Origin: Tropicimonas marinistellae
GTDB taxonomy: Bacteria; Pseudomonadota; Alphaproteobacteria; Rhodobacterales; Rhodobacteraceae
DNA: 64,000 nt
Assembly: GCF_001509585.1 (NCBI RefSeq)
Contig: NZ_LNCI01000004.1
Coordinates: 372,001-436,000 of the forward strand
Direction: 5' to 3'
Shown: positions 1-8,142 of the stretch, piece by piece
How positions within the stretch are numbered: the first letter of the stretch is position 1
Layout: every line of letters starts with the position of its first letter
Program-made: the position numbers and the translations under genes
The notes under the pieces: model-generated
The model's input: the letters and a program-made list of their open reading frames with translations, nothing else
Told to the model about the DNA's origin: nothing
Databases searched by the model: none

Positions 1-304
1 GCTGATCGCGCCAATACGTGAAGGCCCCTGCCCAGCATTTATCGTTGATGCAGTTCAGCGCCTCGTACAGTTTCGGCAACTTTTCTTCGTGAGGTTCCAT
101 CTCGAAGGTGCAGATCAGCCGGAGCGTCTCGTCGTAGGCCGACCACGCGAGCGTAATGGAATAGGTCCGCCACTGGCCCTCCACAGCCATCGCAATCTGA
201 TCGTCCGCGATGCGGTCGAAATCCCAGGCGTTGGATTCCGCCAGGGTCTCAACGATGTCGATTGGATGAACGTCTTCTGTCAGAAACTCTTCGGAGAGTG
301 ACAT
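1..304 (-). CDS. YbjN domain-containing protein (N-terminal part)
   Basis: The reading frame starts with ATG at 304 on the minus strand and runs off the left edge, so only the first 100 or so residues are visible. The start reads MSLSEEFLTEDVHPIDIVET and is followed by tracts such as QIAMAVEGQWRTYSITLAW and LRLICTFEMEP, which I recognise as the YbjN fold family (a type III secretion chaperone-like fold) of alphaproteobacteria. The family is cytoplasmic and poorly characterised; in Rhodobacterales the gene commonly precedes proC, which would lie outside this window. There is no signal peptide or membrane segment. Family assignment is from remembered sequence pattern; function is not assigned. 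Confidence 0.75.
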   Translation of the reverse strand, partial: MSLSEEFLTEDVHPIDIVETLAESNAWDFDRIADDQIAMAVEGQWRTYSITLAWSAYDETLRLICTFEMEPHEEKLPKLYEALNCINDKCWAGAFTYWRDQ

Positions 305-819
305 GCCGGGCCTCATTCGTTGTCGCCCCAGTCTTTTGAGTTGCAACTAGGGCTTGGTGCCTGCTCTAGGTTCGGCGGGATGAGCCGCCGTCCTTACAAC
401 ATATGGTGCGAGCAAAGAGAGGCCTGTGTAAAGAAGTATTTTCGTGACAGTCAAGCGTCGCCGCAAATGTGGCAGTTGATTGCACCCTGCCAGCGAGATT
501 TGCAGCAATGCGACTTGAGGGAACCGGATGGGGAACTGTTTTGCGTGTTGGTCCAATGCGCCGAGCGCTCTGGCCCCGGAATCGGAGTGCGTTCGGCATC
601 CGCCCCCAAGCGATACCGGGGCCATGAAAGGGTGCGATTTCCGATTCTGACCAACACGGTTGGCACCGTCTCGCACACAGCCATCGAACCGAAAGCCATG
701 GCTCGCGACGAACGGAATCGGCACCGGTTGATGGAAATTCCGTTGCCTGTCCCGGAATGGTCTCAACCTGCTCCGGGGCCTTTCGGCCGACCGACCCATC
801 GGAGCCGTCGCCGACGCAA
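305..819. other. Gene-free stretch between monooxygenase end and ybjN start
   Basis: About 515 bases with open frames on both strands but none with recognisable protein character or a convincing ribosome binding site; the frames look like GC-rich noise. A small perfect inverted repeat, CGGCGG-GATGAG-CCGCCG, lies at 373-390 and could end minus-strand transcription, but it has no T tract. The ybjN promoter must be here; I could not pick it with confidence. Confidence 0.4.
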
Positions 820-2748
820 TCAGGTGTCGTTTGCACGCAAGAGGAATGCGTCGAAAAACCGGGCCAATTCGTCGTAGCCATCGAGCGGGAGAACGTGTGC
901 AATGTACTGGTCGGGACGCACCACGATCATGCAACCACGCGCCCGATCGATACCACGCATCTCGAATATGTCCCCCGCCCCCTTGTGATCGACGCAAAAG
1001 ACCTTCTCGTGGTCTTGCAGGCCAAGCGTTCCCTTAGTGGGCTTCAACAGGGTTGGCATCTCTTCGTACGCGAGGTCTTCGAACGTTTGCTGGAAGACAG
1101 CGCGCACATCGAACAACGCGTCGATATCCTCGTCTGGTTTCGTGTATTTCAGAACTGGCGAGTTCGCGTCGGTTTCGAGCCAGTCGGCAAGCCTATGGAT
1201 TGCCGAACCGGGGGAGGAGCCGTCGTTCCGGCCAGCGAAGGCGTAAATCCGCCAACGGCCATCCGCTTCGGCGACGTGACCAAGCTGCATTTGCATGGCA
1301 TCCGAAACACGTACCACCGGAGCGGAGTGGAAGCGGCGGCCGATCTCCTCGCCGGTTGCCAACGCCTGATGGATTGGCGCTCCGACGAGCATCGATTGAT
1401 CGTATCTGACGGCGAGGCCGCCGGTGAACTCCAGATTCTCGATGAACTGTTTCTGAAAGCGCGGCATGTCTAGGCCATCGAGCTCGGATTCTCCCGGAGG
1501 AGCCGACATGATCCGCGCCCATTCATGGTCCGTGTCGACGAGCCGTTTTGCCTCTACCCATCGTTCCGCAGAGTAGCTGTGCAAGAGGCTTGCATCCGTG
1601 CGCCCCTGAAACACATGTGCCAGCTTCCAACCAAGGTTGAACGTGTCTTGCATCGAGACGTTCATTCCTTGGCCAGCCTTCGGGCTGTGCGTATGGCAAG
1701 CGTCTCCGGCAGTGAAGACACGGGGCGTTCGCCCCTCGGTATCGCCGTCGGGCACGTCATCGAAACGGTCGGTCATCCGGTGGCCGATTTCATAGATCGA
1801 CCACCACACGACTTCCTTCACGTCTATTGTGTATGGCCGCATGATCCGGTTGGCCGCGGCGATCATGTGGTCTGCCGTGAAATTGCGGCTTGCAACGCGT
1901 TCGTCCGGGTTGAGCTTGTCGAGTTCCACGTACATGCGGAAGAGGTAACCACCCTCGCGCGGCAGGATCAGGACATTGCCCTCCTGCGCCGAGGCGATCA
2001 GGCATTTCTGGCGCACATCCGGGAAGTCGGTATTGGCAAGTATGTCCATCACGCCCCACGCCTGATGCGATGCATCACCATGCAACTCGCCCCCGATGGC
2101 CTTGCGCACGTTGGACCGGGCTCCGTCGCAACCAACGACGTAGTTCGCACGCAAGACAGCCGTCTCACCGGCATTGATCCCGGTGTTTTCCAGCGTGACG
2201 GTCACTGGATGCTCGTCAGTGGTCGTGTCGACCGTCAGGTCGCGGAGCGCCCATCCATAGTCCGGTTCCAGCCGCGACGGTGATTTCCGGGCCACGTCGA
2301 GAAAGAGCTCGTGCACGCGCGCTTGGTTTATCAATGTATGAGGCATCTCGGAGGAATCGTCGGCCACGTCCTGCACACGGCCAATTCGCCGGATATGCGC
2401 CGGATTCTCAGGGTGCGGCGTCCAGAATGTCGTCTGGTTAACCCAATAGCTTTCGCGCTTGACCTTTTCACCAAAACCGAAGGCTTGGAACATCTCCATC
2501 GTGCGGGTGTTCACGCCGTCGGCCTGACCTTTCTCGATTGGCCCAGGCTTCCGCTCAATGATCATCGTTTTGATCTCAGGGAATTGTGAAAGCTGCGCGG
2601 CGAGGCACAGGCCAGCCGGACCACAACCGACAATGAGCACATCGACCTTCTCCGGAAGCGGCGCGAATTGTGTGCGGTCACGCCGCTCAGGTGCAGCGTT
2701 CTTGATGTCCGGGTTTCCCCCGCGAAAACCGTCGAGATAGTATTGCAT
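820..2748 (-). CDS. mobA: FAD-dependent aromatic hydroxylase, 3-hydroxybenzoate 4-monooxygenase type
   Basis: A 642-residue flavoprotein monooxygenase of the phenol 2-monooxygenase/MobA family, expected to hydroxylate an aromatic acid using NAD(P)H and O2 in the cytoplasm. The N-terminal FAD dinucleotide motif GCGPAGLCLAAQL begins at residue 41, the motif GQADGVNTRTMEMFQAFGFG follows, and the second FAD motif FTAGDACHTHSPKAGQGMN lies near residue 350. The C-terminal ~190 residues correspond to the thioredoxin-like domain of this family. Length and the start MQYYLDGFRGG match 3-hydroxybenzoate 4-monooxygenase (about 640 aa). I chose ATG 2748 over the upstream in-frame start at 2781 because AAGGGGAGAAAG immediately precedes it. 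The gene stands alone: no ring-cleavage or transport genes and no regulator adjoin it, so the exact substrate is inferred only from similarity. Confidence 0.8.
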   Translation of the reverse strand: MQYYLDGFRGGNPDIKNAAPERRDRTQFAPLPEKVDVLIVGCGPAGLCLAAQLSQFPEIKTMIIERKPGPIEKGQADGVNTRTMEMFQAFGFGEKVKRESYWVNQTTFWTPHPENPAHIRRIGRVQDVADDSSEMPHTLINQARVHELFLDVARKSPSRLEPDYGWALRDLTVDTTTDEHPVTVTLENTGINAGETAVLRANYVVGCDGARSNVRKAIGGELHGDASHQAWGVMDILANTDFPDVRQKCLIASAQEGNVLILPREGGYLFRMYVELDKLNPDERVASRNFTADHMIAAANRIMRPYTIDVKEVVWWSIYEIGHRMTDRFDDVPDGDTEGRTPRVFTAGDACHTHSPKAGQGMNVSMQDTFNLGWKLAHVFQGRTDASLLHSYSAERWVEAKRLVDTDHEWARIMSAPPGESELDGLDMPRFQKQFIENLEFTGGLAVRYDQSMLVGAPIHQALATGEEIGRRFHSAPVVRVSDAMQMQLGHVAEADGRWRIYAFAGRNDGSSPGSAIHRLADWLETDANSPVLKYTKPDEDIDALFDVRAVFQQTFEDLAYEEMPTLLKPTKGTLGLQDHEKVFCVDHKGAGDIFEMRGIDRARGCMIVVRPDQYIAHVLPLDGYDELARFFDAFLLRANDT

Positions 2749-2798
2749 CTTTCTCCCCTTCCAGCGCACGGCCGGTCGCACCTGCGACGCCCTCCCAA

Positions 2799-2828
2799 AT
2801 AGTATCTATGCTTACTAAGCTGGGTCAA
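2799..2828 (-). promoter_or_regulatory. Predicted sigma70-type promoter of the monooxygenase gene
   Basis: Read on the minus strand there is TTGACC, an 18-base spacer and TACTAT, about 50 bases upstream of the ATG at 2748. The flanking DNA at 2805-2885 is strikingly AT-rich compared with the rest of the window. This is prediction from sequence pattern only. Confidence 0.45.
2800..2817. promoter_or_regulatory. Candidate operator TAGTA-N8-TACTA
   Basis: A perfect 5-base inverted repeat with 8-base spacing (TAGTA at 2800-2804, TACTA at 2813-2817) overlaps the predicted -10 region and spacer of the monooxygenase promoter. The geometry suits a dimeric repressor of MarR, GntR or TetR type. No such regulator gene is adjacent. 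Confidence 0.35.
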
Positions 2829-3753
2829 TAAATAAATACGTATACATATTATACTGCGTAATAATTTGTTTTTATTATTTTTTTGCCCTCCAATCTGAAA
2901 TCCATCACGTCACCGTCCCTGTCTCGGAGTGTCGCGAATCTGCTCTCACCGGCCCGGCAGCGATCTCGGAACCGACCATTTCGATCTGCCGAGCGTTGCC
3001 CAAGTGGTGGGAGCCGGTGGGTCTCGTTTCAGGGCGGATTAACCGAAGTCGATCTCGCCAGTTGAGAATGCCTTTCTCTGGACTGTTTACTGGGCTACCG
3101 CAGACCAAAAGCGACCAAACCGGTGAAGGTCGCCGCGAACCGCCGCTCATTCGCAATTCCGAAAGGCCCCGGGCTCACCGCCAGTCCCGGCCGATCGAAA
3201 CAACCGGACACGCGGCTGGCCGCACATGTGCGCAACGATGCGGGACCACGGTCCGGTGAGACGGTGCCGATCCCATAGTCTACGCCGTTCTTCGGTTTCG
3301 ACACCTCTGCCGGGATGAGCCACCGTCGCGCATACGGGTTAGATCGGCTGGAGCGGACGACAACGTATACCTAGCGGAAGGTGGGTCAGCCCTGTCGCCA
3401 CGATGCCTTGGCTTCGGCATGGCTCCCACCAAGATCACTGTTCTGGAGGGGACTGACGTGGTCGTGGCGTAGAGTCCATGCGCCCGGAAATGGAGGTCCC
3501 GGCAGACCAGTTTCCCGGCATCGCCGAAAACTAAATGGCGAGAATGGCAAAGGAACTTCGCGAAACGGTCAACAACCGCTCCGCCCTGGACGCACCAAAT
3601 CCTTCACATGGCTGAAAGAGGTGTTCGCCCCCCCTTGCCGCAGGCCGCCAACGCACATCGGCACGCCACGTACACCAGTCAGAACCAGAGAGACTTCATT
3701 CTATGTGCACCAGCGACCGGGCGCATGTGTTTAGCCTCGCCATGGCTCATGAA
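2829..3753. other. Gene-free stretch, first part very AT-rich
   Basis: About 925 bases between the monooxygenase promoter and the ctpA terminator. The first ~60 bases are AT-rich with runs of A/T around 2830-2885; the remainder is GC-rich and only holds short frames without recognisable protein sequence. I see no RNA gene or insertion sequence. In many Rhodobacterales rppH follows ctpA; it is absent here, so this may be a rearrangement scar. Confidence 0.35.
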
Positions 3754-3783
3754 GAAGCCCCGGCGCGGGCGCGCCGGGGCTTC
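3754..3783 (-). terminator. Hairpin downstream of ctpA
   Basis: GAAGCCCCGGCGC, loop GGGC, then GCGCCGGGGCTTC: a perfect 13-bp stem 65 bases after the ctpA stop. On the minus strand it is followed only by a weak T-containing stretch (TTCATG), so it may act as a transcript 3' end stabiliser or an intrinsic terminator with a poor U tract. Confidence 0.6.
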
Positions 3784-3847
3784 GGATGCTCAAGTCGTTC
3801 AAGCGGCTCGAATGCCACCCATCCCTGCAGAACACGCCCGCCGTGCG

Positions 3848-5191
3848 TTACTCCTCGGGCTCGAACGCAGACAGACCCTTGAGGATGTCGATGGCATAGG
3901 CAAGTTGGTAGTCTTCTTCGCGCAATGCGGCGGCGTCCTCGGCCTTCTGGCGCTCTTCCTCGATCTGCCGCCGTTCGTCTTCGGTCAAGCTGTCGTTGTC
4001 GAGCCGGCCGCGAAGATCGGCTTCCGATCTTGTGAAATGATCCAGCGCCTCGTTTTCTTCCTCATCCTCGGCGTCGGGGCGCGCGGCGGGTTGTTCCACG
4101 ACGATATCGGGAGAGACGCCAAGCGCCTGGATCGACCGGCCAGACGGGGTGTAGTAGCGCGCCGTGGTCAGCCGCATCGCGCCGTCGCCCTTGAGCGGCA
4201 TCACGGTCTGCACGGAGCCCTTACCGAAACTCTGCGTGCCCACGACAATGGCACGGCGATGGTCCTGCAGCGCGCCCGCAACGATCTCGGACGCCGAAGC
4301 CGAGCCACCGTTGATCAGCACGACGACGGGCTTGCCCTCCGCCAGATCTCCCTCGGTGGCGTTGTATCGGTCGCCATCCTGCGGGTCGCGGCCACGGGTG
4401 GAGACGATCTCGCCCTTGTCGAGGAAACCGTCGGACACCTTGATCGCCTGTGTCAGCAGGCCGCCCGGGTTATTGCGCAGGTCGAGCACGAAGCCGTTGA
4501 CCTTGTCGATCCCGCCAAGCTCCTCGACCGCCTCTTTCATGCCTTCTTCGAGGTTGGGATAGGTCTGGTCGTTGAACGTCGTGATCCGAAGCACAACCGT
4601 GTCACCCTGGGTTCGCGTACGAACCGCCGTGAGCTTGATCGTGTCGCGGACGATGGTCACGTCAAAGGGCTCATCCAGACCTTCGCGGACAATGGTGATG
4701 AGGATCTCGGAGCCAACCGGGCCGCGCATCAGATCAACCGCATCATCCAGGGTCAGGCCAAGTACGCTTTCGCCATCGACGTGTGTGATGAAGTCGCCGG
4801 CCTCAATACCGGCCTCATCGGCCGGTGTATCATCGATGGGCGAGACGACTTTTACGAACCCTTCTTCCTGGGTCACTTCGATGCCCAGACCGCCGAATTC
4901 GCCACGGGTCTGCACGCGCATATCGTCGGCGTCATCTGGCGACAGGTAACTTGAATGCGGATCGAGCGATACGAGCATACCGTTGATCGCCGCCTCGATT
5001 AGCTCACGCTCGTCGACCTCCTCGACATACTGCGCGCGGATCCGCTCGAAAATATCCCCGAACAGGTCGAGTTGCTCATAGATCGAGCTTTTGCGGTCGG
5101 CCTCCTGGGCGAGCAACGGTCCTGCCACCTGGGTTGTCGCCACCGTGCCTGCCACCACGCCGCCAAGTGCGGCCATCACGAACTTCTTCAT
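3848..5191 (-). CDS. ctpA: Carboxy-terminal processing protease CtpA (S41 family)
   Basis: A 447-residue periplasmic serine protease that trims C-termini of envelope proteins. An N-terminal signal sequence (residues 1-29, ending LLAQ) is followed by an S41 N-terminal region, a PDZ domain (about residues 95-185, with FGGLGIEV and AGIEAGDFITHVDG) and the protease core. The catalytic dyad is visible: Ser299 in GGSASASE and Lys324 in SFGKGSVQ. An acidic/charged low-complexity tail follows from about residue 360. It starts 7 bases after the envC stop, and both follow gpmI, giving a translationally tight three-gene unit. A LytM-type protein beside a Ctp protease suggests joint action on peptidoglycan hydrolase control; that is inference from context. 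Confidence 0.95.
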   Translation of the reverse strand: MKKFVMAALGGVVAGTVATTQVAGPLLAQEADRKSSIYEQLDLFGDIFERIRAQYVEEVDERELIEAAINGMLVSLDPHSSYLSPDDADDMRVQTRGEFGGLGIEVTQEEGFVKVVSPIDDTPADEAGIEAGDFITHVDGESVLGLTLDDAVDLMRGPVGSEILITIVREGLDEPFDVTIVRDTIKLTAVRTRTQGDTVVLRITTFNDQTYPNLEEGMKEAVEELGGIDKVNGFVLDLRNNPGGLLTQAIKVSDGFLDKGEIVSTRGRDPQDGDRYNATEGDLAEGKPVVVLINGGSASASEIVAGALQDHRRAIVVGTQSFGKGSVQTVMPLKGDGAMRLTTARYYTPSGRSIQALGVSPDIVVEQPAARPDAEDEEENEALDHFTRSEADLRGRLDNDSLTEDERRQIEEERQKAEDAAALREEDYQLAYAIDILKGLSAFEPEE

Positions 5192-5198
5192 GCGGTCC

Positions 5199-6329
5199 TC
5201 ATTCGTCCTGTATCGCAGCGAACCAGCCGGAGGGGTCCACCGGGGCCTCGCCCAGTCTCAGCTCCATATAGAGCGTTTCGCTGCGCTCGTCGCCCCTACT
5301 CTCTTGCGGATCGATGTCACCCGTACCCGTAGCGGGCATTGCGCCGCCCATCAATCCAAGAGGCGCACCGGCAGATATCACCTCGCCCGGCGCACCATAG
5401 ACCGTTTCCATGCCGGCGAGCACCAGAAGAGTGTCATTGGCAGGCTCAACGATCATCACGTTTCCGTAGTCGAGCAATGGCCCCACGTAACGGATCGTGG
5501 CCGCCGCGGGCGACGTGACCATGGCACCGGGCCGCGTGGCAATGATCTGTCCCGGCCGTTTTGTGCCGGAGGCATCCGGCTGCCCGTAGCCGCGCAACAG
5601 AACGCCGCGTACGGGCCAGGGGAGCGTTCCGCGCAGGGCTGCGAAATCGGCATTCTCTTCGGGCGAGAGCGCGAGTGTGCCGAGGCCCGCGGCAAATGCA
5701 TCGAGCGACTCGGAGGTTTCTCGCAAGCGCTTCATGCGCTCCGGATCTGCGGTGAAACGTTTCGGGAGATCCGTGCGGGCGGCCATTGCTTGCGATAGCG
5801 CGGCCCGCGCCTCCTGCACCCCACGCAAACCGTCCGAGAGCGCCTCCCCGGCCTCGTCCTGCACCGCGCGAAGCAGGACGATCTGTTCCAGATCGGCACG
5901 CAGGCGTTCCACGTCGGCCTGCACCTCCGGGGTAAGATCCCGCAGCATCATGGCGGACCGAGCCGTGCCGATTGGGCCGGACGGATGCAGCAGAAGAAGT
6001 GGCGCAGGAGACCTGCCGATCGACGTAAGCGCCCCCAAGAGTTGAGAAATGTCGGCCTCGCGCGCACTCAGCCGCTCGCTGAGTCTGCGCTCTTCACGAG
6101 CGGCAAGGCGCATACCGGCGCGCAAGGCGGCGAGACCGTCCTCGTATGCCTCCACGGTTCGTGTCAACGCGCGCACGCGGCTGCGCGCGCTACCGGCCTC
6201 CTGCAACGACTCTGCCGCGGCATCCAATTGGGCGGAGGCATCCCGGGCGAGATCCACCGGGCCGGTTTCGGCCAAGGCCACGGCCGAGACGGCGATCAGC
6301 GATGCGGCCAACAGCCCTGGTTTGATCAT
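5199..6329 (-). CDS. EnvC-like murein hydrolase activator (degenerate M23/LytM domain)
   Basis: A 376-residue exported protein: signal peptide (residues 1-20, ending ALA), a long alpha-helical, Arg/Glu/Leu-rich coiled-coil region to about residue 230, then a C-terminal LytM (peptidase M23) domain beginning near PWPVRGVLLRGYG. In active M23 enzymes zinc is bound through HxxxD and HxH motifs; here the corresponding places read RPGQIIATRPG and LYMELRLG, so the metal ligands are missing. That is the pattern of EnvC/NlpD-type activators, which stimulate amidases at the division site. The ATG overlaps the gpmI stop by 4 bases (ATGA), and ctpA follows 7 bases later. Confidence 0.85.
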   Translation of the reverse strand: MIKPGLLAASLIAVSAVALAETGPVDLARDASAQLDAAAESLQEAGSARSRVRALTRTVEAYEDGLAALRAGMRLAAREERRLSERLSAREADISQLLGALTSIGRSPAPLLLLHPSGPIGTARSAMMLRDLTPEVQADVERLRADLEQIVLLRAVQDEAGEALSDGLRGVQEARAALSQAMAARTDLPKRFTADPERMKRLRETSESLDAFAAGLGTLALSPEENADFAALRGTLPWPVRGVLLRGYGQPDASGTKRPGQIIATRPGAMVTSPAAATIRYVGPLLDYGNVMIVEPANDTLLVLAGMETVYGAPGEVISAGAPLGLMGGAMPATGTGDIDPQESRGDERSETLYMELRLGEAPVDPSGWFAAIQDE

Positions 6330-7855
6330 GTGTCGATCAGGCTCTTTCCAGTCATTTCCTCGGGCTGGGCAAGGCCCATGAGTTCGAGGATAGAGGGCGC
6401 GACATCGGCCAGTCTACCGTCGTGCAGCGCCGCGCCCTCGGGGCCGTTGAACAGGATGACGGGAACGAGGTTCGTGGTGTGGGCGGTATGCGGCCCACCG
6501 TCCTCTGCGAACATGGTCTCGCAATTGCCGTGGTCGGCGATCACGATCATGGCGCCGCCAACTTTCTCAAGTGCCGCCACGACCTTGCCAAGCCCATCAT
6601 CCACCGCCTCGCAAGCCGCCATCGCGGCTTCAAGAATGCCGGTGTGCCCCACCATATCGGGGTTGGCGTAATTGGTGACGATCAGGTCATACCCCTGCTC
6701 GATGGCCTCGACGAACTTCTCGGTCACCTCGGGCGCCGACATTTCAGGCTGCAGGTCGTAGGTCGCCACCTTGGGCGATTTCGGCATGAAACGATCCTCG
6801 CCCGGATAGGGAGTCTCCACCCCGCCGTTGAGGAAGAATGTCACATGCGGGTACTTTTCCGTCTCCGCGAGGCGAAATTGCGTCTTGCCCTGCTTGGAGA
6901 CCCATTCGCCCAGGGTATTCACGATGTCCTGCGCCGGGAAGATCACGTCCATGTACGCGTTGTGCTGGTCGGAGTACTCGACCATACCGCAGATCGCCCC
7001 CCAATCCGGCCGTGCGGAGGCGTCGAACTCGGCAAAGCCGGGCTCCGCCAGCGCCCTGAGGATCTCGCGGGCGCGGTCGGCGCGGAAATTGAGGAACAAA
7101 AGCCCGTCGCCATCGTTGGGCTGCACATAGCCGGCAACACGGGTGGCGGAGATGAACTCGTCGGTCTCGCCGCGATCGTAGGCGGCAGTGCAGGCGGCGG
7201 CGCCGCTATCCGCTTCGAAGTCGGCGGTGCCGGACACGAACAGGTCGAAACCCTTCTGCACCCGCTCCCAGCGGTTGTCGCGGTCCATCGCCCAGTAGCG
7301 GCCAACCACGCCGCCAACCCGCGCGCCCTCGGGCAGATCGGCTTCAAACTGCGCAACTTGCTCTGAGCCGGATTTCGGCGGAACGTCTCGTCCGTCGGTC
7401 AGCGCGATGATCTGCACTGGAACGCCGGCTTCCGCGATCACCTTGGCCGCGGCGACGATATGGTTCTGGTGCGAATGAACCCCGCCCGGCGAGACCAGGC
7501 CGGAGAGATGCGCTGTACCGCCTGTCTCCTTCAGCTTGGCGATGAAGCCCTGCAGCGCGTCCCTTTTCGGAAAGGACCCGTCCTCGATCGCCAGGTCGAT
7601 CTGGCCGAGATCCATGGCAACGACGCGGCCGGCACCGATATTGGTATGCCCGACCTCCGAATTCCCCATTTGGCCAGTGGGCAGGCCCACGTCGTTCCCG
7701 AAGGTCACGAGCGTGGCTGTCGGGCAGGTTTCCATGAGCCGGTCGTAGGTTGGCGTTTTGGCCAGAACCGGCGAGTTACCTTCCTCCTTCGGCGGCTTGG
7801 TACCGATCCCCCAGCCATCGAGGATGCAAAGAACGACAGGTTTGGGAATGCTCAT
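6326..7855 (-). CDS. gpmI: 2,3-bisphosphoglycerate-independent phosphoglycerate mutase
   Basis: A 509-residue cytoplasmic, metal-dependent phosphoglycerate mutase interconverting 3- and 2-phosphoglycerate in glycolysis and gluconeogenesis. The alkaline-phosphatase-superfamily signature is clear: metal-binding Asp13 in LCILDGWG and the phosphorylated Ser66 in MGNSEVGHTNIGAGR. The later metal motifs VTNYANPDMVGHTG and VIADHGNCE are also present, as is the C-terminal PHTAHTTNLVPVIL segment. Length fits the family (about 505-515 aa). It heads the gpmI-envC-ctpA unit and is separated from rlmH by 287 bases containing a hairpin and repeat sequences. Confidence 0.97.
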   Translation of the reverse strand: MSIPKPVVLCILDGWGIGTKPPKEEGNSPVLAKTPTYDRLMETCPTATLVTFGNDVGLPTGQMGNSEVGHTNIGAGRVVAMDLGQIDLAIEDGSFPKRDALQGFIAKLKETGGTAHLSGLVSPGGVHSHQNHIVAAAKVIAEAGVPVQIIALTDGRDVPPKSGSEQVAQFEADLPEGARVGGVVGRYWAMDRDNRWERVQKGFDLFVSGTADFEADSGAAACTAAYDRGETDEFISATRVAGYVQPNDGDGLLFLNFRADRAREILRALAEPGFAEFDASARPDWGAICGMVEYSDQHNAYMDVIFPAQDIVNTLGEWVSKQGKTQFRLAETEKYPHVTFFLNGGVETPYPGEDRFMPKSPKVATYDLQPEMSAPEVTEKFVEAIEQGYDLIVTNYANPDMVGHTGILEAAMAACEAVDDGLGKVVAALEKVGGAMIVIADHGNCETMFAEDGGPHTAHTTNLVPVILFNGPEGAALHDGRLADVAPSILELMGLAQPEEMTGKSLIDT

Positions 7856-7985
7856 CGGGAGGTCTCCTTGGTTGCCGCTTTGGTAGTGCCGTTAGCGCCA
7901 AATTGGAACCGATAGAGCGCCGCAGGGCCGGAATTGCACGATTTCGCAGCGTGCATGGCTTGCCCGCGTGAGCCCCCCGAAAGAA

Positions 7986-8008
7986 ACGATCTTTCCGGGA
8001 AAGATCGT
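7986..8008 (-). terminator. Perfect palindromic hairpin after rlmH
   Basis: ACGATCTTTCC and GGAAAGATCGT flank a single central G, giving an 11-bp inverted repeat. On the minus strand it is followed by TTTCTTTC, so it can end the rsfS-rlmH transcript before gpmI. A palindromic operator for gpmI is a less likely alternative, as it lies ~130 bases upstream of the gpmI start. Confidence 0.5.
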
Positions 8009-8010
8009 GC

Positions 8011-8041
8011 CTTCGGCGAGGATGTTTAGAGACAGAAGAAG
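8011..8041 (+). repeat. Dispersed intergenic repeat, copy A (core GACAGAAGAAG)
   Basis: A block ending GACAGAAGAAG, preceded by a GGATGTTT variant of the GGATATTT element found in the other two copies (38288-38317 and 52350-52380). It lies between rlmH and gpmI and abuts a second repeat type at 8068. Confidence 0.55.
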
Positions 8042-8067
8042 CGGTAAATCCCGCCGCCGCGCCGCAG

Positions 8068-8128
8068 GCGCGGCCCGGCCCAACCCCGAGCGACCGCCAG
8101 TGGCGGGAGACGAGGGGGCGGGAGTTCC
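8068..8128. repeat. Dispersed GC-rich intergenic repeat, copy 1
   Basis: Begins with GCGCGGCCCGGCCCAAC and ends with GGGCGGGAG-N-TCC. The same two blocks at the same spacing (starts 48-49 bases apart) recur at 59298-59359. Both copies sit directly after the stop codon of a minus-strand gene, here rlmH 15 bases away. Confidence 0.55.
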
Positions 8129-8142
8129 CCGCGATCCGTCTA

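Noticed and set aside
320-877. A 185-codon plus-strand open frame next to the monooxygenase
   Set aside because: Arg/Pro-rich composition with no ribosome site or family resemblance; overlaps the monooxygenase end on the other strand.
1525-2283. A 252-codon plus-strand frame opposite the monooxygenase
   Set aside because: Antisense shadow of a clear flavoprotein gene; GC-rich codon usage opens opposite frames.
377-3335. Similar GGGATGAGCC-x-CCGTC strings at about 377 and 3316 as direct repeats flanking the monooxygenase
   Set aside because: Similarity does not extend beyond about 16 bases with mismatches; insufficient for a mobile element boundary.
3608-4954. A 448-codon plus-strand frame covering ctpA
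   Set aside because: Antisense shadow of ctpA, whose signal peptide, PDZ and catalytic motifs are clear.
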